Assembly: GCA_963769665.1 (NCBI GenBank)
Contig: CAVYMQ010000003.1
Span: 2,195,356-2,259,355 of the forward strand
DNA length: 64,000 bases
DNA from: JACCTU01 sp963769665
GTDB taxonomy: Bacteria; Actinomycetota; Thermoleophilia; Gaiellales; Gaiellaceae
Direction: 5' to 3'
Numbering within the stretch: position 1 is the stretch's first letter; each line of letters starts with the position of its first letter. This document shows, piece after piece, positions 40,886-50,879 of the stretch. The notes under the pieces were generated by a model. It did no database searches. It saw only the letters and a program-made list of their open reading frames with translations, and had not been told where the DNA came from. The position numbers were made by a program, and so were the translations under genes.

Positions 40886-41482
40886 CTAAGTGGAGATGAC
40901 GACCGCGGGGGCAGGCTCGTCGGCCGAGCTGCCGACCTTGATGCCTTCGCGGGCGAGCGCGAGCTGGACTTCCTCGCGCGCCTTGTAGATCCGCCACTTG
41001 ACCGTGGCAAGCGTGATCTCGAGCGAGTCGGCGATCTCGGTGTACGAGAGGCCGACGATGTCGCGGAGCAGCAGCGCCATCTTCAGGTCGACGCTGAGGT
41101 TCTCGACCGCACGCCAGACGGCGTCGATCGCCTCGAGCCGCTCGAACGGCGCGTCGAGCACCTCGAACGGCGGCACATCCTCGAGCGCGACGACGGCTCT
41201 CGGCCGCCGCTCGATCGAGCGCAGCTCGTCGAGGACGCGGTTCTTCGTCACCTGGAAGAGCCAGGTCGTGAACTTCGAGCGCAGCGAGAACTTCGGCAGG
41301 CCCTGGAAGACGCGAAGGAAGACCTCCTGCGTCAGATCCTCGGCGAGGGACCGGTCGTTTACGAGCCTCAACACGTAGTTGAAGACGGGCGTTTCGTACG
41401 CTCTGAGAATGAGGGAGAAGGCTCGTTCGTCCCCACGTTGAGCCTTCCGCAGAACTCCCAGATCTGGCTGCTGGAGCGACAC
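40886..41482 (-). CDS. ECF-type RNA polymerase sigma factor
   Basis: A 198-residue sigma-70 family ECF factor. Region 2 includes NYVLRLVNDRSLAEDLTQEVFLRVF and FTTWLFQVTKNRVLDELRS, and region 4 includes IVGLSYTEIADSLEITLATVKWRIYKAREE. The start is GTG at 41482. A TATACT box lies about 10 nt upstream. No anti-sigma gene (zf-HC2 or membrane type) is adjacent; instead the gene converges on a Ser/Thr kinase gene 3 bp away. Confidence 0.92.
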   Translation of the reverse strand: MSLQQPDLGVLRKAQRGDERAFSLILRAYETPVFNYVLRLVNDRSLAEDLTQEVFLRVFQGLPKFSLRSKFTTWLFQVTKNRVLDELRSIERRPRAVVALEDVPPFEVLDAPFERLEAIDAVWRAVENLSVDLKMALLLRDIVGLSYTEIADSLEITLATVKWRIYKAREEVQLALAREGIKVGSSADEPAPAVVIST

Positions 41483-41505
41483 GGGACGCGGCAGTATAGC
41501 CCGGT

Positions 41506-42969
41506 TCAGGCCGGGCTGGCCAAGGAGTTCCCGGTCATCTCGTCCGGCTTGTCCAGTCCGAGGAGTTGGAGGGCCGTCGGGGCCAGGTCCTTGAGCTCGC
41601 CTCCCTCCCGGAGGCGCTCGTCGGGGTCGGTCAGGATCAACGGGACGGGGTTCGTCGTGTGGGCGGTGAAGGGGCTGACGCCGTCCGCTTCGAGCATGTG
41701 TTCAGCATTCCCGTGATCGGCGGTGACTAGACATGCACCGCCGAGGTTTTCCACAGTTTCCACAACCCGGAGCAGGCATTCGTCCACGGTTTCCACAGCT
41801 TGCACGACGGCCGGGATGGAGCCGGTGTGGCCGACCATGTCCGGGTTGGCGAAGTTGACGACGGCGAAGCCGTAGCCCTCGGGGAGCTCGGCGCAGAAGC
41901 GGTCGGTGACCTCGCGGGCGGCCATCTCGGGCTTGTGGTCATAGCTCGGGACGTCCCGAGGGCTGGGGACGAGGATGCGCGTCTCGCCCTCCCACGGCTC
42001 CTCGCGGCCGCCGTTGAAGAAGTAGGTGACGTGGGCGTACTTCTCGGTCTCGGCGCAGTGGAGCTGACGGACGCCGTTCTGCGCGAGCACCTCCGCGAGC
42101 GTCTGCTGGACGAGTTGCTCGCCGAAGGCGACCGGGCAGTCGAGGTCGTCCCGGTACCGCGTCATGGTGGTCAAATCGACGCCGAGCCCCCGGAGCTTGA
42201 TCGCTAATTGGCGTGCTCTGTCGGGACGGAAGTTGAAGAAGATCGCGCTGTCTCTCGCCGGGTCGAGCCGCGGCCGGCCCTCCACGCAGACCGGGAGGAG
42301 GAACTCGTCGGTCACGCCTCTGTCGTAGCTCTCCTGGACGTAAGCGAGCGTGCTCGCCACCGGCGTGCACTGCCCGACGATCGCGTCGAGTGCGAGCTGC
42401 GTCCGTTCCTCCCGGTTGTCGCGGTCCATCGCGTAGTACCGGCCGGCGACCGTGGCGATCCGGTCGCCGGGTAGCTCCGCGAGGTCCTGGAGCGCGGATG
42501 TCGGCGACACGTCGCGGCCGTCGGTGAAGGCGTGGATCCACGTCCGCTCGAGCATCCCCTCGCGCTGCGCGAGCTCGAGCAGCGCGCGCAGGTGCTCGAT
42601 GTGCGAGTGGACTCCGCCATACGAGACGAGCCCGAGCAGGTGCACGTCGCCGTCGCGCTCACGCGCGCGCTGGAACGCACCGACGAGTGCTTCGTTCTGG
42701 AAGAGCGACCCGTCGCGCGCCGCGCGGTTCACGCGCTGGAGGTCCTGGTCGAGCACGCGACCGCTCCCGATCGTCAGGTGTCCGACTTCGGAGTTGCCCA
42801 TCTGCCCGGGCGGGAGGCCAACGGCCTCACCGGACGCCTCGAGCGTCGTGTGCGGGAACTCTGCCCACAGACGATCGAAGACCGGTGTGCGGGCGAACTC
42901 GACCGCGTTGCCCGGTCCGGGCGGAGCGCAGCCCCACCCGTCCAGGATGACCAGGGCTACAAGCGGCAT
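41506..42969 (-). CDS. gpmI: 2,3-bisphosphoglycerate-independent phosphoglycerate mutase
   Basis: A 487-residue, two-metal, alkaline-phosphatase-fold mutase interconverting 3- and 2-phosphoglycerate. The phosphoserine site is GQMGNSEVGH, with metal ligands at VILDGWG, TADHGNAE and NPDMVGHTG; FNFRPDRARQ and FTDGRDV are substrate loops. ATG 42969 is preferred to TTG 42978. It follows tpiA in the glycolytic run gap-pgk-tpiA-gpmI, where many actinobacteria have secG instead. Confidence 0.95.
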   Translation of the reverse strand: MPLVALVILDGWGCAPPGPGNAVEFARTPVFDRLWAEFPHTTLEASGEAVGLPPGQMGNSEVGHLTIGSGRVLDQDLQRVNRAARDGSLFQNEALVGAFQRARERDGDVHLLGLVSYGGVHSHIEHLRALLELAQREGMLERTWIHAFTDGRDVSPTSALQDLAELPGDRIATVAGRYYAMDRDNREERTQLALDAIVGQCTPVASTLAYVQESYDRGVTDEFLLPVCVEGRPRLDPARDSAIFFNFRPDRARQLAIKLRGLGVDLTTMTRYRDDLDCPVAFGEQLVQQTLAEVLAQNGVRQLHCAETEKYAHVTYFFNGGREEPWEGETRILVPSPRDVPSYDHKPEMAAREVTDRFCAELPEGYGFAVVNFANPDMVGHTGSIPAVVQAVETVDECLLRVVETVENLGGACLVTADHGNAEHMLEADGVSPFTAHTTNPVPLILTDPDERLREGGELKDLAPTALQLLGLDKPDEMTGNSLASPA

Positions 42970-42988
42970 CGGGGTCAACAGCTACGCG

Positions 42989-43055
42989 AGCGGCCGCGAA
43001 GCGGCCGCCTTTAGGGATTTTCGCGCGGCGTCGATCCGCGCGAGCGGATCGACGC
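42989..43055 (-). repeat. Two-hairpin dispersed repeat, copy B
   Basis: Between tpiA and gpmI. A perfect 12-bp stem (GCGTCGATCCGC / GCGGATCGACGC, 43028-43055, loop GCGA) is followed on the minus strand by an A/T-rich stretch and a second hairpin (GCGGCCGC arms at 42990-42997 and 43001-43008). Bases 42989-43015 are the exact reverse complement of 36951-36977. It may attenuate gpmI transcription after tpiA, or be a mobile REP-like element. Confidence 0.8.
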
Positions 43056-43064
43056 CTTGCGCAA

Positions 43065-43787
43065 CTAGACGCGGACGGCCGCTTCGCAAATCGCCGCGAA
43101 CGACTCGACTTCGAGTGCTGCGCCGCCGACGAGCGCACCGTCGACGTTGGGCTGCGACAGGAGCTCCTCGGCATTCTCGGGCTTGACCGAGCCCCCGTAG
43201 AGCACGGGTACGTCGAGCAGGCTCTTGATCACCGCGTGCGCGTCCTCGGCCTGCTCCGGCGTGGCCGTGCGGCCCGTGCCGATCGCCCACACCGGTTCGT
43301 AGGCGATCGCGAGCCGGTCGAGATTGTCGTCGTCGACCACGGTCTTGATCGCCTCGACCTGGCGGCTGATCACGTTCTCCGTCTCCCCCGCCTCGCGCTC
43401 GGCTTCGGTCTCGCCGACGCACGCGATCACGTCCAGGCCGGCGTCGAGCGCGCCTTCGATCCTGAGCGCGGCGGACTCGTCGGTCTCGCCGAAGAGCTGG
43501 CGGCGCTCCGAGTGCGCGACGAGCGTGCCACCGACGCCGATGTCCTTGAGCATCCACGGGGACACCTCGCCGGTGTACGGCCCTTCCTTCGCCCAGTGCG
43601 TGTTCTGCGCGAAAACGCCGATCTCGGTGACCGCCAACATGCCCACGGCGTCCTGCAGCGACGGAAACGGCGGGCACACGATCACGTCGGCGCCCTCGAA
43701 GCCGTGGAGCCTGGCGCGCAGCCGCGCGCAAAACTCACGCGTCTCGTCAGGCCCCTTGTACATCTTCCAGTTCCCCGCGATCAGCAT
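43065..43787 (-). CDS. tpiA: Triosephosphate isomerase
   Basis: A 240-residue TIM barrel interconverting DHAP and glyceraldehyde 3-phosphate. Catalytic residues are visible as N/K in AGNWKMYK, His in VAHSERRQLFGE and Glu in AIAYEPVWAIGTG; the phosphate loop is YGGSVKPEN. It is slightly short of the usual 250. Its ATG at 43787 lies a few bases before the pgk stop in the minus direction, so expression is coupled. Confidence 0.96.
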   Translation of the reverse strand: MLIAGNWKMYKGPDETREFCARLRARLHGFEGADVIVCPPFPSLQDAVGMLAVTEIGVFAQNTHWAKEGPYTGEVSPWMLKDIGVGGTLVAHSERRQLFGETDESAALRIEGALDAGLDVIACVGETEAEREAGETENVISRQVEAIKTVVDDDNLDRLAIAYEPVWAIGTGRTATPEQAEDAHAVIKSLLDVPVLYGGSVKPENAEELLSQPNVDGALVGGAALEVESFAAICEAAVRV

Positions 43788-43790
43788 CGG

Positions 43791-44834
43791 TCAGGCCTCC
43801 GGGATCGCCGCGACGCCGGGAAGCTCTTTGCCCTCGAGCAGCTCGAGCGACGCGCCGCCGCCGGTCGAGACCCAGTCGACCCGGTCCGCGAGGCCCGCCT
43901 CGTGCAGCGCGCGAGCCGAGTCGGCCCCGCCGACGACGGTGTAGCCGTCGACCTCGCCCACCGCCTCGGCGACCGCCCGTGTGCCCGCAGCGAAGCGCGG
44001 CCACTCGAAGACGCCCATGGGGCCGTTCCAGAAGACGGTCTTCGAGCGGCGGATCCGCTCGGCGAAGTCGCGCTGCGTCGCAGGCCCGACGTCGAGTCCG
44101 AGCCAGCCCTCGGGGAGCTCGTCGTAGGGGACGACCTTCGTCTCCGCGTCCGATTCGAACGCCGACGCGGCGACGACGTCCTTCGGCAGGACGACTTCGA
44201 ACTCGAGGGGGTTCGACGTGCGCACCTCTTCCGCCATCTTCCCACCGATCAGCACCTCGTCCGCGCGACCGCCGAGGTTCCGCAGCACTCCCAGCTTGTC
44301 CGTGACCTTGGCTCCGCCCGAGATCAGGACGAACGGCCGCTCGACGTCGCCGAGCAGCCGGCCGAGCATCTCGAGCTCCTGCTCCAGCAGGAGACCTGCG
44401 TAGGCGGGGAGCAGCTCTGCGACGCCGACGGTCGACGCGTGCGCGCGATGAGCCGACCCGAACGCGTCGTTCACGAACAGATCGCAGCCTTCGGCGAGCT
44501 CCTGCGCGAACGAGGCGTCGTTCGCCGTCTCGCGTGGATCGAAGCGCGTGTTCTCGAGGACGACCACCCGCTCGCCTGGGAGCAGCTCGCGCAGGCGCGC
44601 GCGAACGGGCTCCATCGCGAACGCCTGGTCCGGTCCTTTCGGCCGTCCGAGGTGCGAGCAGACGCGAACCTCGGTCGCGCCTCGCTCGAGCAGGAGCTGC
44701 AAGGTCGGCAGCGACGCCTGGATCCGTGTGTCGTCCGCGACGCGCCCATCCTCGAGCGGCACGTTCAGGTCGGAGCGAACGAGCACGGTCTTGCCGCCGA
44801 CGTCGGCGTCGCGCACCGAGCGAGGTCTTCGCAC
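43791..44834 (-). CDS. pgk: Phosphoglycerate kinase, compact form
   Basis: Transfers phosphate from 1,3-bisphosphoglycerate to ADP. N-domain motifs VLVRSDLNVP, SHLGRPKG and VLENTRFDPRE, and nucleotide-domain motifs SGGAKVTDKLGVL, WNGPMGVFE and STGGGASLELLEG are present. With the GTG at 44834 (TAGTG overlap with gap) it has 347 residues, about 50 fewer than usual. The gaps are between the GRPKG loop and LENTRF, and after IGGKMAEE, where the helix-rich segment before VVLPKDVV is missing. All catalytic motifs remain, so it is probably active. Confidence 0.94.
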   Translation of the reverse strand: MRRPRSVRDADVGGKTVLVRSDLNVPLEDGRVADDTRIQASLPTLQLLLERGATEVRVCSHLGRPKGPDQAFAMEPVRARLRELLPGERVVVLENTRFDPRETANDASFAQELAEGCDLFVNDAFGSAHRAHASTVGVAELLPAYAGLLLEQELEMLGRLLGDVERPFVLISGGAKVTDKLGVLRNLGGRADEVLIGGKMAEEVRTSNPLEFEVVLPKDVVAASAFESDAETKVVPYDELPEGWLGLDVGPATQRDFAERIRRSKTVFWNGPMGVFEWPRFAAGTRAVAEAVGEVDGYTVVGGADSARALHEAGLADRVDWVSTGGGASLELLEGKELPGVAAIPEA

Positions 44835-45829
44835 TAGAGGCGGGTCATCAGGTCGACGAGCCGGCACGAGTAGCCCCACTCGTTGTCGTACCAGCCGAAG
44901 ACCTTCACGACGTTGCCCGAGACCATTGTCAGCCCGCTGTCGAAGATGCACGAGTACGACGAGTTCTGGATGTCGGTCGAGACGAGCGGTGCGTCCGAGT
45001 ACTGGAGGATCCCCTTCATCGCGCCGGTATCGGCGTGGCTGCGGAAGAGCTCGTTCACTTCCTCGACGCTCGTCTCGCGCCCGACGCGCACGACCAGGTC
45101 GACGATCGAGCCGGTCGGGACCGGCGCCCGCATCGACATCCCGTCGACCTTCCCCTTCAGGTCGGGCATGACGACCCCGATCGCGCGGGCTGCTCCGGTC
45201 GACGTGGGAATCAGGTTGATCGCGGCCGCTCTCGCGCGACGCAGGTCCTCGTGTGGCAGGTCGAGGATGCGCTGGTCGTTCGTGTACGCGTGGATCGTCG
45301 TCATGAACCCCTGCTCGATCCCGAAGGTGTCGTGCAAGACCTTGGCCAGCGGCGCGACGCAGTTCGTCGTGCAGGAGGCGTTGGAAATGATCTTGTGCGC
45401 CTGCTGGTCGTACGTGTCGTCGTTGACGCCGATGACAATCGTCACGTCGGGATCGGTCGCGGGCGCCGAGATGACGACTTTGCCGGCTCCGGCATCCAGG
45501 TGGAGCTGCGCCTGGTCGCGCTTGGTGAAGAAGCCGGTCGACTCGAGCACGACGTCGACGCCGAGCTCGCCCCACGGAAGGTTCTTCGGGTCGCGCTCGG
45601 AGAACACCTTGAACTCTTCGCCTGCAGCCGTGATCGTGTCGCCGCCGGCGCTGGCCCCACCCTCGAGCCGCCCCAGCACGGAGTCGTACTCGAGCAGGTG
45701 CGCCATCGTCCCGGCGTCCGCAAGGTCGTTGATCGCGACGACGTCGATGTCGGCGCCCTTCCGCACCTTCGCGCGAAAGAAGTTCCGCCCGATCCGCCCG
45801 AACCCGTTGATCCCAACCTTGACCGCCAA
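44834..45829 (-). CDS. gap: Glyceraldehyde-3-phosphate dehydrogenase
   Basis: A 331-residue NAD-dependent GAPDH. The nucleotide-binding start VGINGFGRIGRN, the catalytic Cys in SNASCTTNCVAPL, the catalytic His in MTTIHAYTNDQ and the C-terminal WYDNEWGYS are canonical. The start is TTG at 45829, with GGGAGGG about 5 nt upstream. It begins the gap-pgk-tpiA-gpmI run and lies downstream of whiA, separated by a region with three hairpins. Confidence 0.97.
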   Translation of the reverse strand: MAVKVGINGFGRIGRNFFRAKVRKGADIDVVAINDLADAGTMAHLLEYDSVLGRLEGGASAGGDTITAAGEEFKVFSERDPKNLPWGELGVDVVLESTGFFTKRDQAQLHLDAGAGKVVISAPATDPDVTIVIGVNDDTYDQQAHKIISNASCTTNCVAPLAKVLHDTFGIEQGFMTTIHAYTNDQRILDLPHEDLRRARAAAINLIPTSTGAARAIGVVMPDLKGKVDGMSMRAPVPTGSIVDLVVRVGRETSVEEVNELFRSHADTGAMKGILQYSDAPLVSTDIQNSSYSCIFDSGLTMVSGNVVKVFGWYDNEWGYSCRLVDLMTRL

Positions 45830-45891
45830 ACGCCCTCCCGTCTTTTGATTTGAACGCGAGTCTAATACCGGAAAAAATTGTGGCGGGCCGC

Positions 45892-45989
45892 GTCGCATCG
45901 CTTGCGATGCGACAAAACGAGGGGACGCCGGCTTAGCCGGTGTCCCCGGCAAGAGTCCGACCGGCCCGCCGTCGTCGACGGCGGGCCGG
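45892..45989 (-). terminator. Hairpin cluster between whiA and gap, probable whiA terminator
   Basis: Three inverted repeats. 45963-45987 has arms GGCCCGCCGTC/GACGGCGGGCC. 45921-45947 has 12-base arms with one wobble and loop TTA, followed on the minus strand by TCGTTTTG. 45892-45913 is GTCGCATCGC/GCGATGCGAC. In the minus direction the second hairpin plus T-run looks like a terminator for ogt-whiA. The third resembles hairpin 1 of the dispersed elements only in shape. Confidence 0.55.
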
Positions 45990-46143
45990 AGGGGAAGCTC
46001 CGAGGACGACCTTCCCCTCCGACTTCACCACGCTCAGAACCTTGGCGCCGAACGGGGTCTGAATTCGACGCCGGACGAGCGCGGACCCGCCGAAAGCAAA
46101 GTATGGACGGTTATGAACGGCCATTCAACTGGACCACTTTGCC

Positions 46144-47058
46144 TCATCTGGAAACAGTTTCGGCGAGTCGCTGGAGGGTCCGCAACCGCCTGTGAGCAGC
46201 GGCTTTTGTGGTCGGCGGCTGACATTTGAGCGCGAGCTCCCTGAGTGACAGCGAGGGATGATCGAGCCGGAGCGCGGCGATTTCCTGCAGCTCGGGCCGC
46301 AGGCGGTCGAGGCGCCCCGCGGCGACGAGCGCCCGGACCGCCAGAACCTGCTCGTGCGCGGCCCGGCTCGAGCGGACGAGGTTGGCGTGGTCGGCGTTCG
46401 CCTGGCGATTGGCGCGGGAGCGCGTCGCGGCGACGACCGCATGCTCGTCCAGCGCGAGCACGACGTCGCTCGCTCCTGCTTCGGCGAGCACGTCCGCGAT
46501 CGTCTCGCCCGCTTTCGCGTACGCGATCGCGTGCCTCCCGCGGTCGAGGACAGCGAGCGGCACGAGCGACGCGAGGAACTCCGCGCCTTCGAGCGATGCG
46601 GTCCGGATCTCGAGGTGTGGCGCGCGCGGACCGCTCAGCGAGCCGCCGCCGAGCAGCGCTCCGCGTAGATACGCCGCCCGGCAGCACGCTCGTCCGACGA
46701 CGCGGCGCGGCGGACGCTCGGCGGGGCGCAGGCCCTGACCGAGGATCCCCGCCTCCGTCAGCACCTCCTGCGCGCGAGGCGTTCCGGAGACATGCACCTG
46801 ATAGCGGGTCGACCGGTCGAACGCGCGGCGACGATAGGTGCGGATCTCCGCCTCGACGCCGAACGCGCGCAGGATGCCGAACGTGCGACGCGCAACCGCG
46901 TTGCTCGCGAGGTCGAGATGCACCGACACCTCCCCGCGCCCGAGCAGGTGGACGCTCCCCGCCGAGTGAGCGAGGCCCGACAGCTCCGCGAGGCGGTCGC
47001 AGTCGCTGGTCGGCGTGATCGCAGCGAGCTCGTTGCGGAGGTCTTCAGAGAGCGGCAC
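46144..47058 (-). CDS. whiA: WhiA sporulation/cell-division regulator homologue
   Basis: A 304-residue DNA-binding protein: an N-terminal degenerate LAGLIDADG homing-endonuclease-like domain (about residues 20-200, with RAAYLRGALLGGGSLSGPRAPHLEI) and a C-terminal helix-turn-helix (PSLSLRELALKCQPPTTKAAAHRRL). WhiA regulates division and sporulation genes in Streptomyces and divisome function in Bacillus. Its gene usually follows rapZ and yvcK; both are absent here, and ogt precedes it with a 14-nt overlap. gap follows downstream as usual. Confidence 0.93.
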   Translation of the reverse strand: MPLSEDLRNELAAITPTSDCDRLAELSGLAHSAGSVHLLGRGEVSVHLDLASNAVARRTFGILRAFGVEAEIRTYRRRAFDRSTRYQVHVSGTPRAQEVLTEAGILGQGLRPAERPPRRVVGRACCRAAYLRGALLGGGSLSGPRAPHLEIRTASLEGAEFLASLVPLAVLDRGRHAIAYAKAGETIADVLAEAGASDVVLALDEHAVVAATRSRANRQANADHANLVRSSRAAHEQVLAVRALVAAGRLDRLRPELQEIAALRLDHPSLSLRELALKCQPPTTKAAAHRRLRTLQRLAETVSR

Positions 47059-47503
47059 GCTCGAGCTCCAGGAGCCGTTGCTTGTACGCGACGCCGAGCG
47101 AGCCGTACGACCCGATGCCTCCGGCCGCGACGACGCGATGACACGGGACGACGATCGCGAACCGGTTCGCGGCGCAGAACGTGCCGACGGCGCGCTGCGC
47201 GTTCGGGTGGCCGGCGAGCGCCGCGAGCTCGCCGTAGGTCACCGTCTCGCCGTACGGCAGCTCTCGCAACGCCTTGCACACGGCGAGTTGGAACGGCGTC
47301 GAGCCCTCGAGGTCGAGCTCGACGTCGAGGAAGTCGTCCTGCGAGCCCTCGACGAAATACGCGCGCAGGCGCTCGCCGAGCCAGTGCGAGCCGGGCGGTG
47401 CCGCGTTCGACGGTTTCGGCGCCTCGCTGTGGACGAGCAGGTCCCCGTCGAGCACGAGCTCGCCGACCCCCCAGCCTTCCACCACGTAGCCCGCGTAGCG
47501 CAC
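47045..47503 (-). CDS. ogt: Methylated-DNA-protein cysteine methyltransferase
   Basis: A DNA repair protein of about 152 residues that transfers O6-methyl from guanine to its own cysteine. The active site is IVVPCHRVVAAGGIGSYG, with the helix-turn-helix region YGELAALAGHPNAQRAVG and the N-terminal ribonuclease-like domain in front. GTG 47503 is preferred; longer versions would run into the divergent pruA start, 17 bp away. It overlaps whiA. Confidence 0.93.
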   Translation of the reverse strand: MRYAGYVVEGWGVGELVLDGDLLVHSEAPKPSNAAPPGSHWLGERLRAYFVEGSQDDFLDVELDLEGSTPFQLAVCKALRELPYGETVTYGELAALAGHPNAQRAVGTFCAANRFAIVVPCHRVVAAGGIGSYGSLGVAYKQRLLELERAAL

Positions 47504-47506
47504 GAC

Positions 47507-47512
47507 TAGAAT
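47507..47512 (+). promoter_or_regulatory. Predicted -10 box of pruA in the 17-bp ogt/pruA gap
   Basis: TAGAAT, 8 nt before the pruA ATG, sits in CTAGAATC. The ogt promoter must also be in or near this gap, so the two may share a core. Confidence 0.45.
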
Positions 47513-47520
47513 CGTGCCCG

Positions 47521-49170
<1,650 letters not shown>

Positions 49171-49193
49171 GCCTCTTTTCAGGAAGGCGCAGC

Positions 49194-49199
49194 TAGGCT
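49194..49199 (+). promoter_or_regulatory. Predicted -10 box of the propeller protein gene
   Basis: TAGGCT, 6 nt before the GTG at 49206; no Shine-Dalgarno is seen. Confidence 0.5.
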
Positions 49200-49205
49200 C
49201 CCGGC

Positions 49206-50750
49206 GTGCGCCGGTTCCTCGTGCTCGCCGCGCTCGCCGGCGCCGTCCTCGCCTCTGCCGCCGGTGCAGCCGAGCGGGTCGGGACCCCCCGCGCCGAGAC
49301 CATCCGGGGCACTGCACGCGCCGACTTCATCGATCCGCGCGCCGGTCGAGACCGCGTGTTCGCGGGTCGCGGAGCCGACCGGGTCAAGGCTTTCGACGGC
49401 ATCGTCGACCGGATCAGCTGCGGGCCCGGCGCCGACGTCGTCGCGGCTGATCTCGGCGACCGCGTCGGCAATGACTGCGAGATCGTCAGCCGCCGCCTCG
49501 CCGTCGACCGACTCTCCGACCCGGAGTTCAGGCACAACACGCACGTCGAGCCGGACACCCTCGCGTTTGGCTCGACCCTCGTCGCCGTCTACCAGGTCGG
49601 CCGTGCGCCGGCGCCTGGGGGCGCGGCAGGTGCGATCGGCTTCTCGACCACTCGGAACGGCGGCCGCACGTGGCGCTCCGGCCTGCTACCGCGGCTGACG
49701 AGGAACAACCGACCGCAAGGCGAGTGGGCACGCGCGAGCGATCCGGTGATCGCCTATTCCGCGCGCCACAACGTCTGGCTGGCATCGTCGCTCGTGACGA
49801 CTCCCGGCATCGCGTCGGGGCTGACGTTCAACCGTTCGACGGACGGAGTGAACTGGGGCGCTCCGGTCGTTGCCACTGCCGTGGTCGGACGCGAACTGGG
49901 TGTCGACAAACAGTGGGCAGCATGCGATAACTGGCCGCAGAGCCCGCACTACGGCCGCTGCTACCTCGCGTACACCGACGTCCAGCGCGGCAGCAGGATC
50001 TCGCTGCAGACGTCGAGCGACGGCGGATTAACCTGGTCGGCGCCGATCGGCTCGCCGGACAACGCAGGCCGCAACGTGAACCAGTCGCCCGGCGTGCAAC
50101 CGGTGGTGCGGCCGGACGGCGAACTCGTGATCGTCTTTCTCGGCGACGACCGGATCGCGTCCATCCGCTCCACAGACGGGGGCCAGACCCTCTCGCGAGC
50201 CCAGCTCGTCGCCTCTGCGCGACCGACACAGACGCCGAACTTCCGCGCCTTCTCGTTGCCGAGCGTCGACGTCGACGCGTCGGGCCGGGTCTACGTCGCG
50301 TGGATGGACTGCCAGTTCCGCCCGACGTGCGGCGACGGGGCCGACCTCGTGCTCGCGCGCTCCACGACCGACGGCGCTCGTTGGGAGCCGATCGCCCCGA
50401 TCGCGCTCGGCCCCCAGACAGCCGGCTCCTACTACGCACTCCCCGGACTCGCCGCCGATCCCGCGCGGCCTGAGCGTCTCGGGCTCACGTACTACCGGCT
50501 CACCGCTGCCGGAGCGATCGACGCGTTCCGCTCGACGTCACTCGACGCCGGCCGCACGTGGGCACGTCCCGCTCGGCTGACCCCCGAGTCGATTCGGCGC
50601 GCCTGGCTTCCGATCACGCAGTACGGCCCGATGATCGGCGACTACATCTCCACGTCGTTCGTCAACGGGCGGCCGATCGCCGTGATCATCGTCGCCGGGC
50701 CGCCGAGCGGCAGCCGACTCGACGAATCCGCCTTCGCGACTGTCCGCTAA
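49206..50750 (+). CDS. Secreted sialidase-like (BNR/Asp-box) beta-propeller with RTX-like N-terminus
   Basis: A 514-residue exported protein. After the signal peptide (to about residue 20) there is a short RTX/hemolysin-type stretch with GxxxxD nonapeptide-like repeats (RAGRDRVFAGRGADRVKAFD). The main domain has six Asp-box motifs of the S-x-D-x-G-x-T-W type: TRNGGRTWRS, STDGVNWGAP, SSDGGLTWSAP, STDGGQTLS, TTDGARWEP and SLDAGRTWARP. This implies a six-bladed sialidase-like propeller. The arginine triad of true sialidases is not obvious, so enzyme activity is uncertain. Confidence 0.75.
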   Translation: MRRFLVLAALAGAVLASAAGAAERVGTPRAETIRGTARADFIDPRAGRDRVFAGRGADRVKAFDGIVDRISCGPGADVVAADLGDRVGNDCEIVSRRLAVDRLSDPEFRHNTHVEPDTLAFGSTLVAVYQVGRAPAPGGAAGAIGFSTTRNGGRTWRSGLLPRLTRNNRPQGEWARASDPVIAYSARHNVWLASSLVTTPGIASGLTFNRSTDGVNWGAPVVATAVVGRELGVDKQWAACDNWPQSPHYGRCYLAYTDVQRGSRISLQTSSDGGLTWSAPIGSPDNAGRNVNQSPGVQPVVRPDGELVIVFLGDDRIASIRSTDGGQTLSRAQLVASARPTQTPNFRAFSLPSVDVDASGRVYVAWMDCQFRPTCGDGADLVLARSTTDGARWEPIAPIALGPQTAGSYYALPGLAADPARPERLGLTYYRLTAAGAIDAFRSTSLDAGRTWARPARLTPESIRRAWLPITQYGPMIGDYISTSFVNGRPIAVIIVAGPPSGSRLDESAFATVR

Positions 50751-50790
50751 ATCCTTACGAACGCCGAACGGCGTCCGTAAAGGGGCGTTC

Positions 50791-50796
50791 TAAGGT
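50791..50796 (+). promoter_or_regulatory. Predicted -10 box of the 21-residue frame
   Basis: TAAGGT, 7 nt before the ATG at 50804, as at other leaderless starts in this window. Confidence 0.35.
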
Positions 50797-50803
50797 CGCG
50801 CTC

Positions 50804-50869
50804 ATGCGCTTCCTCGCCATTGCGGCCTCGTTCTTCACGATCGCGATCCTCGTCGCGCCCCACCCGTAG
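50804..50869 (+). CDS. Possible 21-residue hydrophobic peptide
   Basis: The frame MRFLAIAASFFTIAILVAPHP is one membrane-length hydrophobic stretch. The ATG has a TAAGGT box 7 nt upstream, and nearly all third codon positions are G or C. It lies between the propeller gene and the convergent uvrC gene. It could be a membrane microprotein or chance. Confidence 0.3.
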   Translation: MRFLAIAASFFTIAILVAPHP

Positions 50870-50879
50870 GGCCCAGGCC

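Noticed and set aside
41746..41799. Repeated TTTCCACA-like words resembling DnaA boxes
   Set aside because: They lie inside gpmI and encode a repeated Val-Glu-Thr-Val helix on the minus strand; the words deviate from TTATCCACA and no dnaA/dnaN or AT-rich region is near.
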